Below are positions 18,161 through 27,561 of a stretch of DNA of 64,000 nt, in pieces (position 1 is the first letter of the stretch; each line of letters starts with the position of its first letter). A program made the translations under genes and the position numbers. The notes beneath the pieces were generated by a model. The model searched no databases. It worked only from the letters and a program-made list of their open reading frames with translations, and was not told the DNA's origin. Where the stretch lies: assembly GCA_016704655.1 (NCBI GenBank), contig JADIZR010000007.1, forward strand, positions 124,001 to 188,000. The letters are read 5' to 3'. This DNA is from Pseudomonadota bacterium. Its GTDB lineage: Bacteria > Pseudomonadota > Gammaproteobacteria > Steroidobacterales > Steroidobacteraceae.

Positions 18161-18925
18161 ATGAACAGCAACGACACCCGGCTGCCGGAGATCATCGCGC
18201 ATCGCGGCAATGCCCTTGAGTTCCCCGAGAACACGTTGCGGGCACTGGAATCGGCCGTGGCCCTCGGCGTGCAACATCTTGAGTTCGACGTGCAACTGAC
18301 GGCCGACCACGTCCCCGTCGTGTTCCACGACGCCGATCTCGCCCGCGTCGGCAATCGTCCGGAAAGCGTGCATTCGTTGTCCTGGTCGCAACTCGCGGAG
18401 ATTCCGGTCGGCGAGGTCAGCCGCTTCGGCGACCGTTTCGCATACACCTGCGCCCCGTCGCTGGCACAGACGGTGGATGCGATCGCCGGCTGGGAGGGCG
18501 TCACTGCATTTGTCGAAGTGAAGCGCGCCAGCCTGCGTCACTTCGGCCATGAAGCCGTGCTGCGCCGGGTGAGCGAAGTGCTGCAGCCCGTGCTGGACCG
18601 CTGCGTGCTGATCTCGTTCGATCTCGCTGCCGTCAAGATTCTGCGCCTGATGACTGGCGCGCGGATCGGCTGGGTACTGAATCAATACGACCCTGACAGC
18701 TTGCGCGAAGCCGCTGCGCTCGCACCCGAGTTCCTCTTCTGCAACCTCGAGCGCGTGCCCGCCACGACCGGGCAGCTGTGGCCGGGGTCGTGGGACTGGG
18801 CCATCTACGAAGTGCGCGACCTCGAGACCGCGCGTCAATGCCGTGAGCTGGGCGCAAAGTACGTCGAGACGATGGCCGTGCGCAGCCTGCGCACCGAATA
18901 CGACGAGGCCGCGTCTGCAGCATGA
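18161..18925 (+). CDS. ugpQ: glycerophosphodiester phosphodiesterase
   Basis: GDPD splits glycerophosphodiesters from phospholipid breakdown into glycerol 3-phosphate and an alcohol. The 254-residue TIM-barrel protein has the catalytic IAHRGNALEFPENT (His and the metal Glu), the second motif FDVQLTADHVPVVFHD and VEVKRA. No signal peptide is seen, so it is cytosolic like UgpQ. GGAGG lies seven bases before the ATG. Its stop overlaps the kinase start by 4 bp. Confidence 0.88.
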   Translation: MNSNDTRLPEIIAHRGNALEFPENTLRALESAVALGVQHLEFDVQLTADHVPVVFHDADLARVGNRPESVHSLSWSQLAEIPVGEVSRFGDRFAYTCAPSLAQTVDAIAGWEGVTAFVEVKRASLRHFGHEAVLRRVSEVLQPVLDRCVLISFDLAAVKILRLMTGARIGWVLNQYDPDSLREAAALAPEFLFCNLERVPATTGQLWPGSWDWAIYEVRDLETARQCRELGAKYVETMAVRSLRTEYDEAASAA

Positions 18926-20490
18926 GCGCCCGCGACGATGACGACGACCTCGCCTGGCTCGCCGGTGAACTGAGCGCGATCCGCCGCGAACTGCTGCCAC
19001 CCGGCGAATCGCGTGCGCTGTCCCTGGCGCTGGATCAGGGTGGCACGTCGAGTCGCGCAGTCCTGTTCGATTCGCTCGGCCGCGAAGTGGCGACCGCCCA
19101 CGTCCCGATCGATACCCGAAGGACGGGCGACGATCGCGTGGAGCACGATGCGGCCGAACTGCTGCAGTCGCTGCGAACCGCAGCGCGTGATGTCGCCGAA
19201 TCGCCGCTCGCGACTGGCCGACCGATCGTTGCGGCCGGGCTCGCCACGCAGCGCTCGACCATCTGCTGCTGGGACCGCAACGACGGGACGCCGTTGAGCC
19301 CCGCACTCTCCTGGCAGGATCGCCGCAACGCCGCGTGGCTCGATGAGCATCTGGGCGCGCGCTCCGGTTGGGTGCGGGAACTCACGGGACTGCCGCTGTC
19401 GTCGCACTATGGCGCAAGCAAGATGCGCTGGTGCCTGGACGAGCTGCCCGCCGTGCGGCTGGCGTTGCGCGACGAACGGCTCTGCATTGGACCGCTCGCC
19501 AGCTTCCTGGTGCAGGGCCTGTGCGCCGCGGACGAAGCCTGCGTCGATCCGGCCAACGCATCGCGCACGCTGCTGTTCGACCCCGCGGTCCTGGACTGGT
19601 CGCCGCCGCTGCTCGAGGCCTTCGGAATCCCTGCAGCCGTCCTGCCACGTTGCGTCGGCACGCTGCACGATTTCGGCACGATCCCGGTCGATGCAACCCG
19701 GCGTGCGCCGTTGCTCGCGTGCAGCGGGGACCAGTCCGCCGCGGTCTTTGCGTTCGGCCCACCTTCGACGACTACTGCTTATGTCAACGCTGGTACGGGC
19801 GCGTTCGTGCAACGCGTGTTGCGTGACGGTGCGGGTCCTGCGCCGCGCGGGTTACTGAAGAGCGTGCTGTTTGCACGGACCGACGATGCGGCGGGCGCAC
19901 TCTATTGCCACGAAGGCACGATCAACGGCGCCTACGCCGCGCTCGAGTGGCTGGGCAAGCGGGTCGGCGTCGACGTCAGGCGCGCATTGAAGACGTTGTC
20001 GGCGTCGCTTGCAGGCGGTGAAGTGCCGCTCCTGTTCATGAACGGAATCGGCGGACTCGGCGCGCCCTACTGGTTGCCCGATTTCCAGAGCGAATTCCTG
20101 CCGGCCGCCGCCGGCGCCACCCCGAATGTGGATGACGCGACCGAACTGCAGCAGATCGGCGCGGTCGTCGAGAGCATCGCGTTCCTGATCGCGGTCAACG
20201 TGCTCACGATGCACCGTGCGACACCCCTGCAGCGGCTGACGATCACTGGCGGGCTCGCCGCGTGCGACTACCTGTGCGAAGTCCTGGCCGAAGTCGCGCA
20301 GCTGCCCGTGGCACGACCGACGCTGCTCGAAGCGACCTCACGCGGCATTGCTTACCTGGCCGCGGGCCAGCCCTCGGACTGGCAGGCCATACCCATTGAT
20401 AAGTCCTTTGCGCCGACCGGGCAGCATCCCGTGCTCGACCGGTTCGATCAATGGCGCACTGCGATAGCCGCGCGCACCGGCGCAGCCTAG
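18922..20490 (+). CDS. FGGY-family carbohydrate kinase, glycerol kinase-like
   Basis: A 522-residue FGGY kinase, probably phosphorylating glycerol. The N-terminal phosphate loop is ALDQGGTSSRAVLFDS. The central region has CSGDQSAAVFAFG and VNAGTGAFVQR, and a late ATP-site glycine pattern ITGGLAACDYLCE. An extra about 30 N-terminal residues precede the kinase fold. Coupling to the phosphodiesterase (ATGA overlap) suggests the two feed glycerol units into glycerol 3-phosphate. Compared with GlpK the substrate loops differ, so another polyol remains possible. The stop TAG merges with the first base of the inverted-repeat element. Confidence 0.75.
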   Translation: MSARDDDDDLAWLAGELSAIRRELLPPGESRALSLALDQGGTSSRAVLFDSLGREVATAHVPIDTRRTGDDRVEHDAAELLQSLRTAARDVAESPLATGRPIVAAGLATQRSTICCWDRNDGTPLSPALSWQDRRNAAWLDEHLGARSGWVRELTGLPLSSHYGASKMRWCLDELPAVRLALRDERLCIGPLASFLVQGLCAADEACVDPANASRTLLFDPAVLDWSPPLLEAFGIPAAVLPRCVGTLHDFGTIPVDATRRAPLLACSGDQSAAVFAFGPPSTTTAYVNAGTGAFVQRVLRDGAGPAPRGLLKSVLFARTDDAAGALYCHEGTINGAYAALEWLGKRVGVDVRRALKTLSASLAGGEVPLLFMNGIGGLGAPYWLPDFQSEFLPAAAGATPNVDDATELQQIGAVVESIAFLIAVNVLTMHRATPLQRLTITGGLAACDYLCEVLAEVAQLPVARPTLLEATSRGIAYLAAGQPSDWQAIPIDKSFAPTGQHPVLDRFDQWRTAIAARTGAA

Positions 20491-20673
20491 GGAAGCTCTG
20501 CACAGGTCTGCATGGGCGCGACCGAGTGCAAGTTTCGCCGCGGGCGCGAAGCGGCGGGGGGGATGTCGATCCACGACCAGGAGCGCCAGCCCGCGGCGAA
20601 AATCCCCGGGGGGGGCCGCCGGGTTGCGCCGCGCCGAGTAACGCGCCTCATGCAGACCTGTGCAGAGCTTCCC
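20490..20673. mobile_element. MITE-like element with 25-bp terminal inverted repeats
   Basis: The arms at 20490-20514 and 20649-20673 are perfect 25-bp inverted repeats that start GGGAAGCTCTGCACAGG. A second, nested pair of 13-bp arms lies at 20533-20545 and 20589-20601 (TTTCGCCGCGGGC). The 184-bp element has no coding capacity. It fills the gap between two convergent genes: its first base is the last base of the kinase stop codon and its end is 6 bp from the hydrolase stop. A clear target-site duplication is not visible. It could also act as a bidirectional terminator. Confidence 0.7.
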
Positions 20674-20679
20674 TGGGAC

Positions 20680-21711
20680 TCAGCCGGCGTCGAACGACGC
20701 GAGGACCTGTCGCTCGACCCAGGTCGACCCGACGACGCCATCGTAAAAGCCACAGTGCCCGCCGTAGCGCGTACGCGTGATGGTGAGTACCGGAGATCGC
20801 GCGATGCGCTCGAGGTCAGGCGCGGGGATGATCGGATCATCGTCCGCCGCAATGATGCGAACGCGTGCATCACGCAGCGCCGCCAGGGGCTCGAGCGCGT
20901 GGCCAACCAGCGCATAACCCCGCAGGTAGTCCGGCAATGAGGGAAACCCGCCGTAGCCGCACGCCAGCCGATGGGTCATCTCGGTGAGGTTGCCCAGTTC
21001 CAGGATGTCGTCGAGCGAGTGGTACACGTCAGGCCACGCCTGGCGCTTCCTGCGCAGCGAGCGACGCCATTTCCACACGAAGTATTCGCGGTACAGCGCC
21101 CACCCCGACTCGAGGCGCGCCAGCGTGTGCTCGGGATCGATCACCGGGCAGACCGCGACGATGCGCGAGACGTCGATGCCAGCCGCAGCCGCGCGTGCAC
21201 CGACACGCAGGCAGAAGTTGCCGCCGAGCGAGAATCCCGCGAGTACGAGCCGCTTGCCCGGATGTTGTCGCTGCAGTTCGCGCACAGCGCCGACCACTTC
21301 GGCGATGCGGCACGAGTGGAAGATTCCGGCATTGAGATGGTGACTCTCGCCGTGATCGCGCAGGTTGAGGCGCGCGACGTCGTAGCCGGCATCGAAGAGT
21401 TTCTGACCGAGCGAGAGCAGGTACAGCGAGTTCGCGCTGCCCTCCCAACCGTGCAGCAACACGGCGAGGCGGTCGGTCGGCGGCCGTCCCGCGTCCGCCT
21501 GCGTTGCAACCAGCGCCAGCAAGCGCACGCCGTCGCCACAATCGACAATGGCCTCGCGCGACGCCTGGCGCAGCACGGACGCGCGCCGCTCGACCCCCGG
21601 TCGGCGCAGCGGCAGGCTCGGGTAGATCGATTGCACGTGGTGATGTCGCAACCGCCAGGGCGGTACGAAATCAGGTGGCGCGTTGGCGGCTGGTCGGGGC
21701 ACTTCGCTCAT
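20680..21711 (-). CDS. YheT-family alpha/beta hydrolase
   Basis: A 343-residue hydrolase of the YheT/ABHD1-3 group, some of which act on lipid esters. Marks: entry segment HHHVQSIYPSLPLRRPG, oxyanion region LLHGWEGSANS, nucleophile elbow GFSLGG, acid in AADDDPIIP and catalytic His in YGGHCGFYD. Its ATG overlaps the TGA of the reductase gene upstream (21708-21711), so the two are translationally coupled. Physiological substrate unknown. Confidence 0.82.
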   Translation of the reverse strand: MSEVPRPAANAPPDFVPPWRLRHHHVQSIYPSLPLRRPGVERRASVLRQASREAIVDCGDGVRLLALVATQADAGRPPTDRLAVLLHGWEGSANSLYLLSLGQKLFDAGYDVARLNLRDHGESHHLNAGIFHSCRIAEVVGAVRELQRQHPGKRLVLAGFSLGGNFCLRVGARAAAAGIDVSRIVAVCPVIDPEHTLARLESGWALYREYFVWKWRRSLRRKRQAWPDVYHSLDDILELGNLTEMTHRLACGYGGFPSLPDYLRGYALVGHALEPLAALRDARVRIIAADDDPIIPAPDLERIARSPVLTITRTRYGGHCGFYDGVVGSTWVERQVLASFDAG

Positions 21712-22805
21712 GCGGCGGGAGGCCGCGCATTCCAGGCACGGTCACGGACGAGCTCGATGCGGCTCGAGCCGGGGAGGGTCTCGACGAAGCCGCTGCCCAT
21801 GAGTTGCGATGGCGTGCGGTGACCGGGTTCGGCGGGTTTCCCGTCGAGCAGGTGCTGGGCAATCGCGAGCGATGCATGCACCGTGACCTCGTAACCATTC
21901 GCAACGCGAACCCGTGCCGTCACCCGGTCGCCGCTCGGTGCCTGGGCTTCACCCCAGACCAGCATGATATTCGCCGCGCGCGCAGCAGCGTCCGGTCCGG
22001 CCGGGCCTTTGGCGGCGATGCGTTGCAGCAGCCCCCGCAGCGGACCAAACCGCAGCATCCCGCCAAATGTGTTCAGGCGTTTCAGCCTGGCGATGCTGGC
22101 GGCGGGCATCGCGATGTAGCACTCGATGTTGCCGATGCCGGTCGTCCAGTAGGCGGTACTTACGTCCCCCCACGGAATCGTCACTGCCGTGAGCGTGCCC
22201 GCGCCGAAATCGATGTCGCGCTCACGGAAAGCGTGAGCCACCGTCGTGATGCGCCCGCTACTCCGGATGCGTCCACCGCGCGCAAGGTTTTCGATGCTGG
22301 TCTTGAGCGTGCCTCGACTCGGCTTGCCGCGCGCAGCGAAACCCAGCGCCAGATAGGTCGCGTCGGGCAGCTCCTGCCGCAGACGCGCAGCAACGCAATC
22401 AGTGGGGACGACGTCGAAACCCGCGGCTGGGCACAACACGATGCCCGCCTCGCGCGCCGCCGGATCACGCTCGTGCACGGCTTCGAGCACGTCGATTTCG
22501 CCCGTGATGTCGAGATAATGACTGCGCTGGCGGAGGCACGCTGCAACCATTGGCGCTGCAGTGGCCGCAAACGGCCCCGCGCAGTGCATCGTCACGGTCG
22601 TGCCTTGCAGCGCGCGATCGAGTGCGCCGGGAGCGTCGAGCGACGCGATGCGATAGTCACAACCGAGTTCCCGCGCCAGGGCAGCGACCGTTGCCTCCGT
22701 GCGGCCGGCCAGCACGGGATGGAGCCCGCGTCGAACCGCTTCGCGCGCGATCAATTCGCCCGTGTATCCCGTGGCGCCGTAGATGAGCAGCCCCGCCCCG
22801 CTCAT
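21708..22805 (-). CDS. saccharopine dehydrogenase-like NAD(P)-binding protein
   Basis: A 365-residue protein whose N-terminus is a Rossmann fold (LLIYGATGYTGELIAREA). It then has AGRTEATVAALARELG and the family segment CAGPFAATAAPMVAACL...YLDITGE. This group also includes trans-acting enoyl reductase homologues. The C-terminal half is less conserved and no catalytic residues can be assigned. ATG 22803-22805 overlaps the TGA of the receiver-domain gene (22802-22804) and its own stop overlaps the YheT gene, so three genes are chained. Confidence 0.75.
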   Translation of the reverse strand: MSGAGLLIYGATGYTGELIAREAVRRGLHPVLAGRTEATVAALARELGCDYRIASLDAPGALDRALQGTTVTMHCAGPFAATAAPMVAACLRQRSHYLDITGEIDVLEAVHERDPAAREAGIVLCPAAGFDVVPTDCVAARLRQELPDATYLALGFAARGKPSRGTLKTSIENLARGGRIRSSGRITTVAHAFRERDIDFGAGTLTAVTIPWGDVSTAYWTTGIGNIECYIAMPAASIARLKRLNTFGGMLRFGPLRGLLQRIAAKGPAGPDAAARAANIMLVWGEAQAPSGDRVTARVRVANGYEVTVHASLAIAQHLLDGKPAEPGHRTPSQLMGSGFVETLPGSSRIELVRDRAWNARPPAA

Positions 22806-24299
22806 GAGGCGGGCAGGACGTGGAATTCGACTCGATTGTTCTGGGCCGCGACCATGTTCCAGCCGCCGGCCGTAGTTTTCTCGTCCTGCTCGGGATACGC
22901 GACGGGCTGGCTGCGCCCGCCGTTGACGACTTCGATCTGGATGTCGCCACCGGTGCGACGGCGCAAGGTCGCGGCGAAATTGGCGAAGTCGACTGACTGC
23001 CGCTGTGCCACCGACAGCGAGTCGTCGAAAGGATTGCCCACCAGGTCGCACCGGGTCGCTGGCAGGTTGACGTCTGCCGGGGAGAAGCCGTCGCTCGCAT
23101 TGCCGCCCAGGCAGAAGTCGCCGACGTAGGACTCGACGCGGATGCGGCCCTTGAACTGCTGCGTTTCGAGCGCCGAGGCCAGCGCGCGCAGCCGCTCGAG
23201 GCGACTGCCCGCGAGCGGAGCCTCGCCGTAAGGCACGAACTCGGTCGCGATCGGGCCTGCGGCCGATCCGCCGATGCCGCCGTTCGCCGATGGAGCGGCC
23301 AGCGGAGGCACTGCTCGCGACGGCGGCACTTGCCGCTGCGGTGGCGATCATCGCCGCCGCTTTCGCCCGTTCGACCGCCGCCTTCGAGTCGGCGAGCTCC
23401 CGCACGAGGGCTGCATTGGACACGTTCGCCTGCCACGCCACGTAGCCGAGCACCACCGCGGGTACGGCCGCGAAGAGCGCGGTGAGCACGACCGGCCACC
23501 ACTGGCGGCGCGGCAGCTGTGGCGCGAGCGAGTCGAAAACGGGTGCCGGCGGAATCTTGCCGATGCTCTCCTTCATCTCGCTGGTCAGCCGGCGTGCGAA
23601 CGCCTCGAACGTGGCGAGCAGGAACCGGCGCTGCTCGGTCAGCTGTTCCCGCACCAGGTGCTGGATGGAGTTACGCAGACCCGCCTGCAGTTCGGAGGCA
23701 AGCGCGGGCGTGAAGGCCATTGCAGCCGGTGAAGGCGCCAGCGGCGCGGCCGTCAGCGCCGGCCGGGTTCCCGTGCTCGACAGCGCATCGACCGCCTGGG
23801 TGTCGTCCGGGTTCGCGGCCGCCAGCGCGGCAGCCATCGCCGCCTCGTCGGGCGACCTTTCAGCCGCCATCGCCGCAGCCGCTGCCGGTCCTGGGAACAG
23901 TGCCTGGCGCTGGGTCCGCCGATCCGGCAGCAGGTGGAGCTGGTAAAGGATCCGTGACACGTCGACCGGCCGCACCGTCTTCGGCAGCACGCCGACTGCG
24001 CCGAGGGCACGCGCCTGGCTGACGTACAGCTCGCCTTCCTGCGAGGTGTACATCATCAGCGGGATGGTCGCGGTCAGCGGGTCGGCCTTGATGGTCTGCA
24101 CGGCCTGGAACCCATCCATGCCCGGCATCAGGTGATCCATGAAGATGACGTCGGGCCGGCTCCGCTGCAGGTATTCGAGTGCCTGCTCAGCCGACTCGGC
24201 CGTATCCACGGTCATGCCCTGCTGTTCGAGCATCCGGCTCAGGATGACTCTGGCCGATCGTGAATCGTCCACGATCAGGGCGCGTTTGCCCGTCGTCAT
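22802..24299 (-). CDS. membrane-anchored receiver-domain protein with OmpA-like end (frameshifted)
   Basis: The first about 125 residues are a CheY-like receiver: ALIVDDSRSARVILSRML, phosphoacceptor Asp in FMDHLMPGMDG, and MYTSQEG...LPKTVRP with the conserved Lys. An Ala-rich linker and one TM segment (WWPVVLTALFAAVPAVVLGYV) follow. The rest would face the periplasm and ends in a domain with an OmpA-like close (VAAQNNRVEFHVLP). The frame breaks between about 23260 and 23330: upstream the protein reads sensibly in one frame, downstream in another that ends at TGA 22802-22804. One indel restores a protein of about 500 residues. REC plus TM plus OmpA-like is unusual. Confidence 0.65.
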
Positions 24300-24466
24300 G
24301 TAATCCCTGGGTCCTTCTGGAGGCACCTGACAGGTGCCGCGTGTACCGGCTTTCTACCTTGAAAGAGGCGTAAAGCCAATCCCGGCAAGTGGAAGTGGTG
24401 CCGCTTGACTCCGGGCGTATGCTTTGCGCATCGATTGAGTCAAATAAGCAACGGAGGCATCCCAAC

Positions 24467-26518
24467 ATGCCCTACACAACTCAGGACATTCGCAATATCG
24501 CCCTCGTGGGCCAAGCTGGCGCGGGCAAGACGCTGCTGGCCGAAGCCTTGCTCGCGCAGTCCGGTGCAATCCGGTCCAAGGGGTCGCTCGCCCGTGGCAC
24601 CACGGTCTGCGACTTCGATCCGCAGGAGAAAGCCCTGCTCCACTCCCTTGACGCCGCCATCTGCGGTTTCGAGACGCAGGGCCGTCGCGTCAACATGATC
24701 GACACCCCGGGATATCCCGACTTTCTCGGTCGCACGCTGAGCGCACTCGAGGCGGTCGAGACGGCGGTGATCGTCGTGAGCGCCGCCAACGGTATCGAGC
24801 CGATGACCCAGCGCATGATGGATTTCGCGAGGACGAGGGGCCTGTGCCGGCTCGTCGTCGTCAACAAGATCGACGCGCGCGACGCACGCACCGAACAGGT
24901 GCTGCTGGAACTGCGCGAAGCTTTCGGCAAGAGCTGCCTGCCGCTCAACCTGCCGGCGGAAGGCGGCGCGTCGGTCGTGGATTGCTTCTTCCAGTCGCAG
25001 GGCAAGGCGACCGACTTCTCGTCCGTCGCTGCCGCGCACACCGAGATCATCGACCAGGTGGTCGAAGTCGACGAAAAACTGATGGCGCTCTACCTGGAAC
25101 AGGGTGAGGAACTGCTGAATCCCGAGCAGCTGCACGACCCGTTCGAGCAGGCGTTGCGTGAAGACCACCTGATTCCGGTCTGCTTCTGCTCCGCCGAAAC
25201 CGGTGCGGGCATCCCCGAGCTGCTGGCGGTGCTGGCACGCCTCGCGCCGAACCCGGCCGAAGGCAACCCGCCACCGTTCCTGAAGGGCGAAGGCGATGCT
25301 GCCGAGCGCGTAACAGTGAGCCCCGATCCGGCAAAGCACGTTCTAGCGCACGTATTCAAGGTCACGATCGATCCCTTCGTCGGCAAGATGGGAATCTTCC
25401 GCGTGCACCAGGGCACCGTGCGGCCCGGCGCGCAGCTGCTTGTGGGGGACGCACGCAAGCCGATCAAGCTCGCGCACCTCTACCAGCTGCAGGGCAAGGA
25501 ACATGCCGAGATTACCCAGGCCATCCCGGGTGACATCTGCGCGGTGCCCAAGATCGACGAGATTCATTTCGACGCCGTGCTGCACGACTCGCACGACGAA
25601 GACAACCACCACCTGAAGTCGGTGACGTTCCCGCCCGCGATGCTCGGCCTCGCGATCCACTCCGAAAAGCGCGGTGACGAGCAGAAACTGTCCGAAGGCC
25701 TGCACCGCCTCATGTCCGAGGACCCGTGCGTGCGCGTCGAACATCACGTCGCGCAGAACGAAACCGTGCTGTACGGCCTCGGCGACCTGCACCTGCGCGT
25801 GATGCTGCAGCGGCTGACGGAGCGCTACGGCGTGTCGGTCAAGACCAGTCCGCCCGCGGTGCCTTACCGCGAGACGATCACGCGTCCGGCCGAAGGTCAC
25901 TGCCGGCACAAGAAACAGACGGGAGGCGCCGGCCAGTTCGGCGAGGTATACCTGCGCATCGAGCCGCTAGAGCGCGGCGCGGGCTTCGAGTTCGTCGACG
26001 ACGTCGTGGGCGGAGCGATCCCCGGCCAGTTCATCCCCGCGGTCGAGAAAGGCGTGCGCCAGGTGCTGACCGAAGGCGCGATCGCCGGCTTCACGCTGCA
26101 GGACATCCGCGTGAGCGTGTACGACGGCAAGCATCACGCGGTGGACTCGAAGGAAGTCGCATTCGTGTCGGCAGGTCGCAAGGCGTTCGTCGAGGCCATC
26201 AAGCAGGCGGCGCCGATCGTGCTCGAACCGATCGTGCGGATCGTCATCAGTTGCCCCTCCTCTGCGATCGGGGACGTCGCCAGCGACCTGGCGACACGAC
26301 GCGCGCGCATCAACGGCCAGGACACGCTGCAGGGTGGACGATCGGAAATCGCGGCGCTCGTGCCGCTCGGCGAACTGCAGGATTACCTGTCGCGCCTCAA
26401 GGCGCTGACCGGCGGCGAAGGCACGTACACCATGGACCTGAGTCACTACGATCCGGTGCCGGCGCGGAAGCAGCAGGAACTGGTGTCGGCGTTCAAGCCG
26501 CAGGAAGAGGCGGATTGA
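24467..26518 (+). CDS. EF-G-like translational GTPase (EF-G paralogue)
   Basis: A 683-residue member of the EF-G family. GTPase motifs are G1 GQAGAGKT, G3 DTPGYPDF and G4 VNKID. Domain IV carries TGGAGQFGEVYLRIEPL, and the C-terminus has the EF-G-type V fold (RARINGQDTLQGG). The G1 and surrounding residues differ from canonical FusA (AHIDAGKT), which places it with the EF-G2/FusB-like paralogues whose role in elongation or recycling varies. GGAGG sits ahead of ATG 24467. It stands alone with no str-operon genes nearby, which also points to a paralogue. Confidence 0.82.
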   Translation: MPYTTQDIRNIALVGQAGAGKTLLAEALLAQSGAIRSKGSLARGTTVCDFDPQEKALLHSLDAAICGFETQGRRVNMIDTPGYPDFLGRTLSALEAVETAVIVVSAANGIEPMTQRMMDFARTRGLCRLVVVNKIDARDARTEQVLLELREAFGKSCLPLNLPAEGGASVVDCFFQSQGKATDFSSVAAAHTEIIDQVVEVDEKLMALYLEQGEELLNPEQLHDPFEQALREDHLIPVCFCSAETGAGIPELLAVLARLAPNPAEGNPPPFLKGEGDAAERVTVSPDPAKHVLAHVFKVTIDPFVGKMGIFRVHQGTVRPGAQLLVGDARKPIKLAHLYQLQGKEHAEITQAIPGDICAVPKIDEIHFDAVLHDSHDEDNHHLKSVTFPPAMLGLAIHSEKRGDEQKLSEGLHRLMSEDPCVRVEHHVAQNETVLYGLGDLHLRVMLQRLTERYGVSVKTSPPAVPYRETITRPAEGHCRHKKQTGGAGQFGEVYLRIEPLERGAGFEFVDDVVGGAIPGQFIPAVEKGVRQVLTEGAIAGFTLQDIRVSVYDGKHHAVDSKEVAFVSAGRKAFVEAIKQAAPIVLEPIVRIVISCPSSAIGDVASDLATRRARINGQDTLQGGRSEIAALVPLGELQDYLSRLKALTGGEGTYTMDLSHYDPVPARKQQELVSAFKPQEEAD

Positions 26519-26619
26519 GGGTAGCGGGGTGACGGCGCCAGAAGCGCCCGTCCGCTTTGGGGAACGAATCCAGCCGCGGGGTCTGATGTCGCTGCACTGC
26601 CTGTCCGACGGAGGACTCC

Positions 26620-27561
26620 ATGCGTAAGGTCGTTCACAGTCGCCACCCCGACGACGTCATCGATCACGTTCCCGTTGCTACCCTGCATGCCGCGCGGACG
26701 CGCCGGCTCGAGCGCCTGTTACGACGTCACCCTGTTGCTGTCACCCACCACGACAAGATGGCCGGCATCATCGGCGACCATATCTCGGACAAGATCCGCG
26801 TCTTCGGCCGCTACGAGCGCGAAGAACTGGAGGCGCTCGACGCTTTCGTGCTCACGCGCTTGCCCGGGCGCAGGCGGTGCTGCGTGGATGTGGGCGCCAA
26901 CATCGGCAATCACTGCCTGCATTTCAGCCGGCGTTTCGACAAGATACTGGCGTTCGAGCCGAATCCGCTGGCTGTAGACCTGCTGCAATGGAACCTCCGC
27001 GCCAACGGCATCCGCAACGTCACGGTGCACGCAGTCGGGCTGGCCGAGCAGGTCTCCACCGCCACGCTGTCGATCGTCGATCGCAACCTGGGTGCCAGCC
27101 ACCTAGATCCCCGGCCCGCCGCCGGATCCGCCGGGGGTGATCGCGTGCAGGTCGACCTGGTGCGCGGCGACGATTTGCTGCTCGCCGAGGAGGTCGTGGA
27201 CCTGGTCAAGGTCGACGTCGAGGGTTTCGAACTCGGCGTGCTGCGCGGTCTGTACCGCACGCTGGAGCGGCACCGGCCGATCGTGTTGGCCGAGGCGCTG
27301 CCGGCGAAGATCGACCCGGCTACCGGCACGACGGAAGTCGCGGAGCTGTTGGCCGGCCTGGGGTACGTGCCTTTCGAAATGGCCTGGCGCCGTCGCTCCC
27401 GTATGAAGTGGCTGGACGCACTGCTGACGGCGGTCCATGGCACGCGCGTTCGCGTGCTGCGCCGGATCGAGCGTTTCGACCACCGCAGCTATCCGATGGT
27501 GGTCTTCCTGCCGCAGCAAGACGTGCCGCTGCTGCGACAGACCGCCGTCAGCTCGCAGTGA
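26620..27561 (+). CDS. FkbM-family methyltransferase
   Basis: A 313-residue SAM-dependent methyltransferase. Motif I is CVDVGANIGNHCLHFS, followed by AFEPNPLAVDLLQWNL and the FkbM mark LVKVDVEGFELGVLRGL. FkbM enzymes O-methylate sugars or polyketides. Beside a GT4 glycosyltransferase and a sulfotransferase, modification of a surface glycan is the likely role. Its 3' end overlaps the convergent GT4 gene by 14 bp. Confidence 0.82.
   Translation: MRKVVHSRHPDDVIDHVPVATLHAARTRRLERLLRRHPVAVTHHDKMAGIIGDHISDKIRVFGRYEREELEALDAFVLTRLPGRRRCCVDVGANIGNHCLHFSRRFDKILAFEPNPLAVDLLQWNLRANGIRNVTVHAVGLAEQVSTATLSIVDRNLGASHLDPRPAAGSAGGDRVQVDLVRGDDLLLAEEVVDLVKVDVEGFELGVLRGLYRTLERHRPIVLAEALPAKIDPATGTTEVAELLAGLGYVPFEMAWRRRSRMKWLDALLTAVHGTRVRVLRRIERFDHRSYPMVVFLPQQDVPLLRQTAVSSQ

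Noticed and set aside
20490..20673. A short protein-coding gene in the inverted-repeat element
   Set aside because: Open frames there are made by the repeat arms and have no ribosome site or recognisable domain.
21708..24326. A single 872-residue receiver-reductase protein
   Set aside because: The middle third is out-of-frame sequence; the shifted frame gives a proper receiver-protein end and an ATGA overlap with the reductase.
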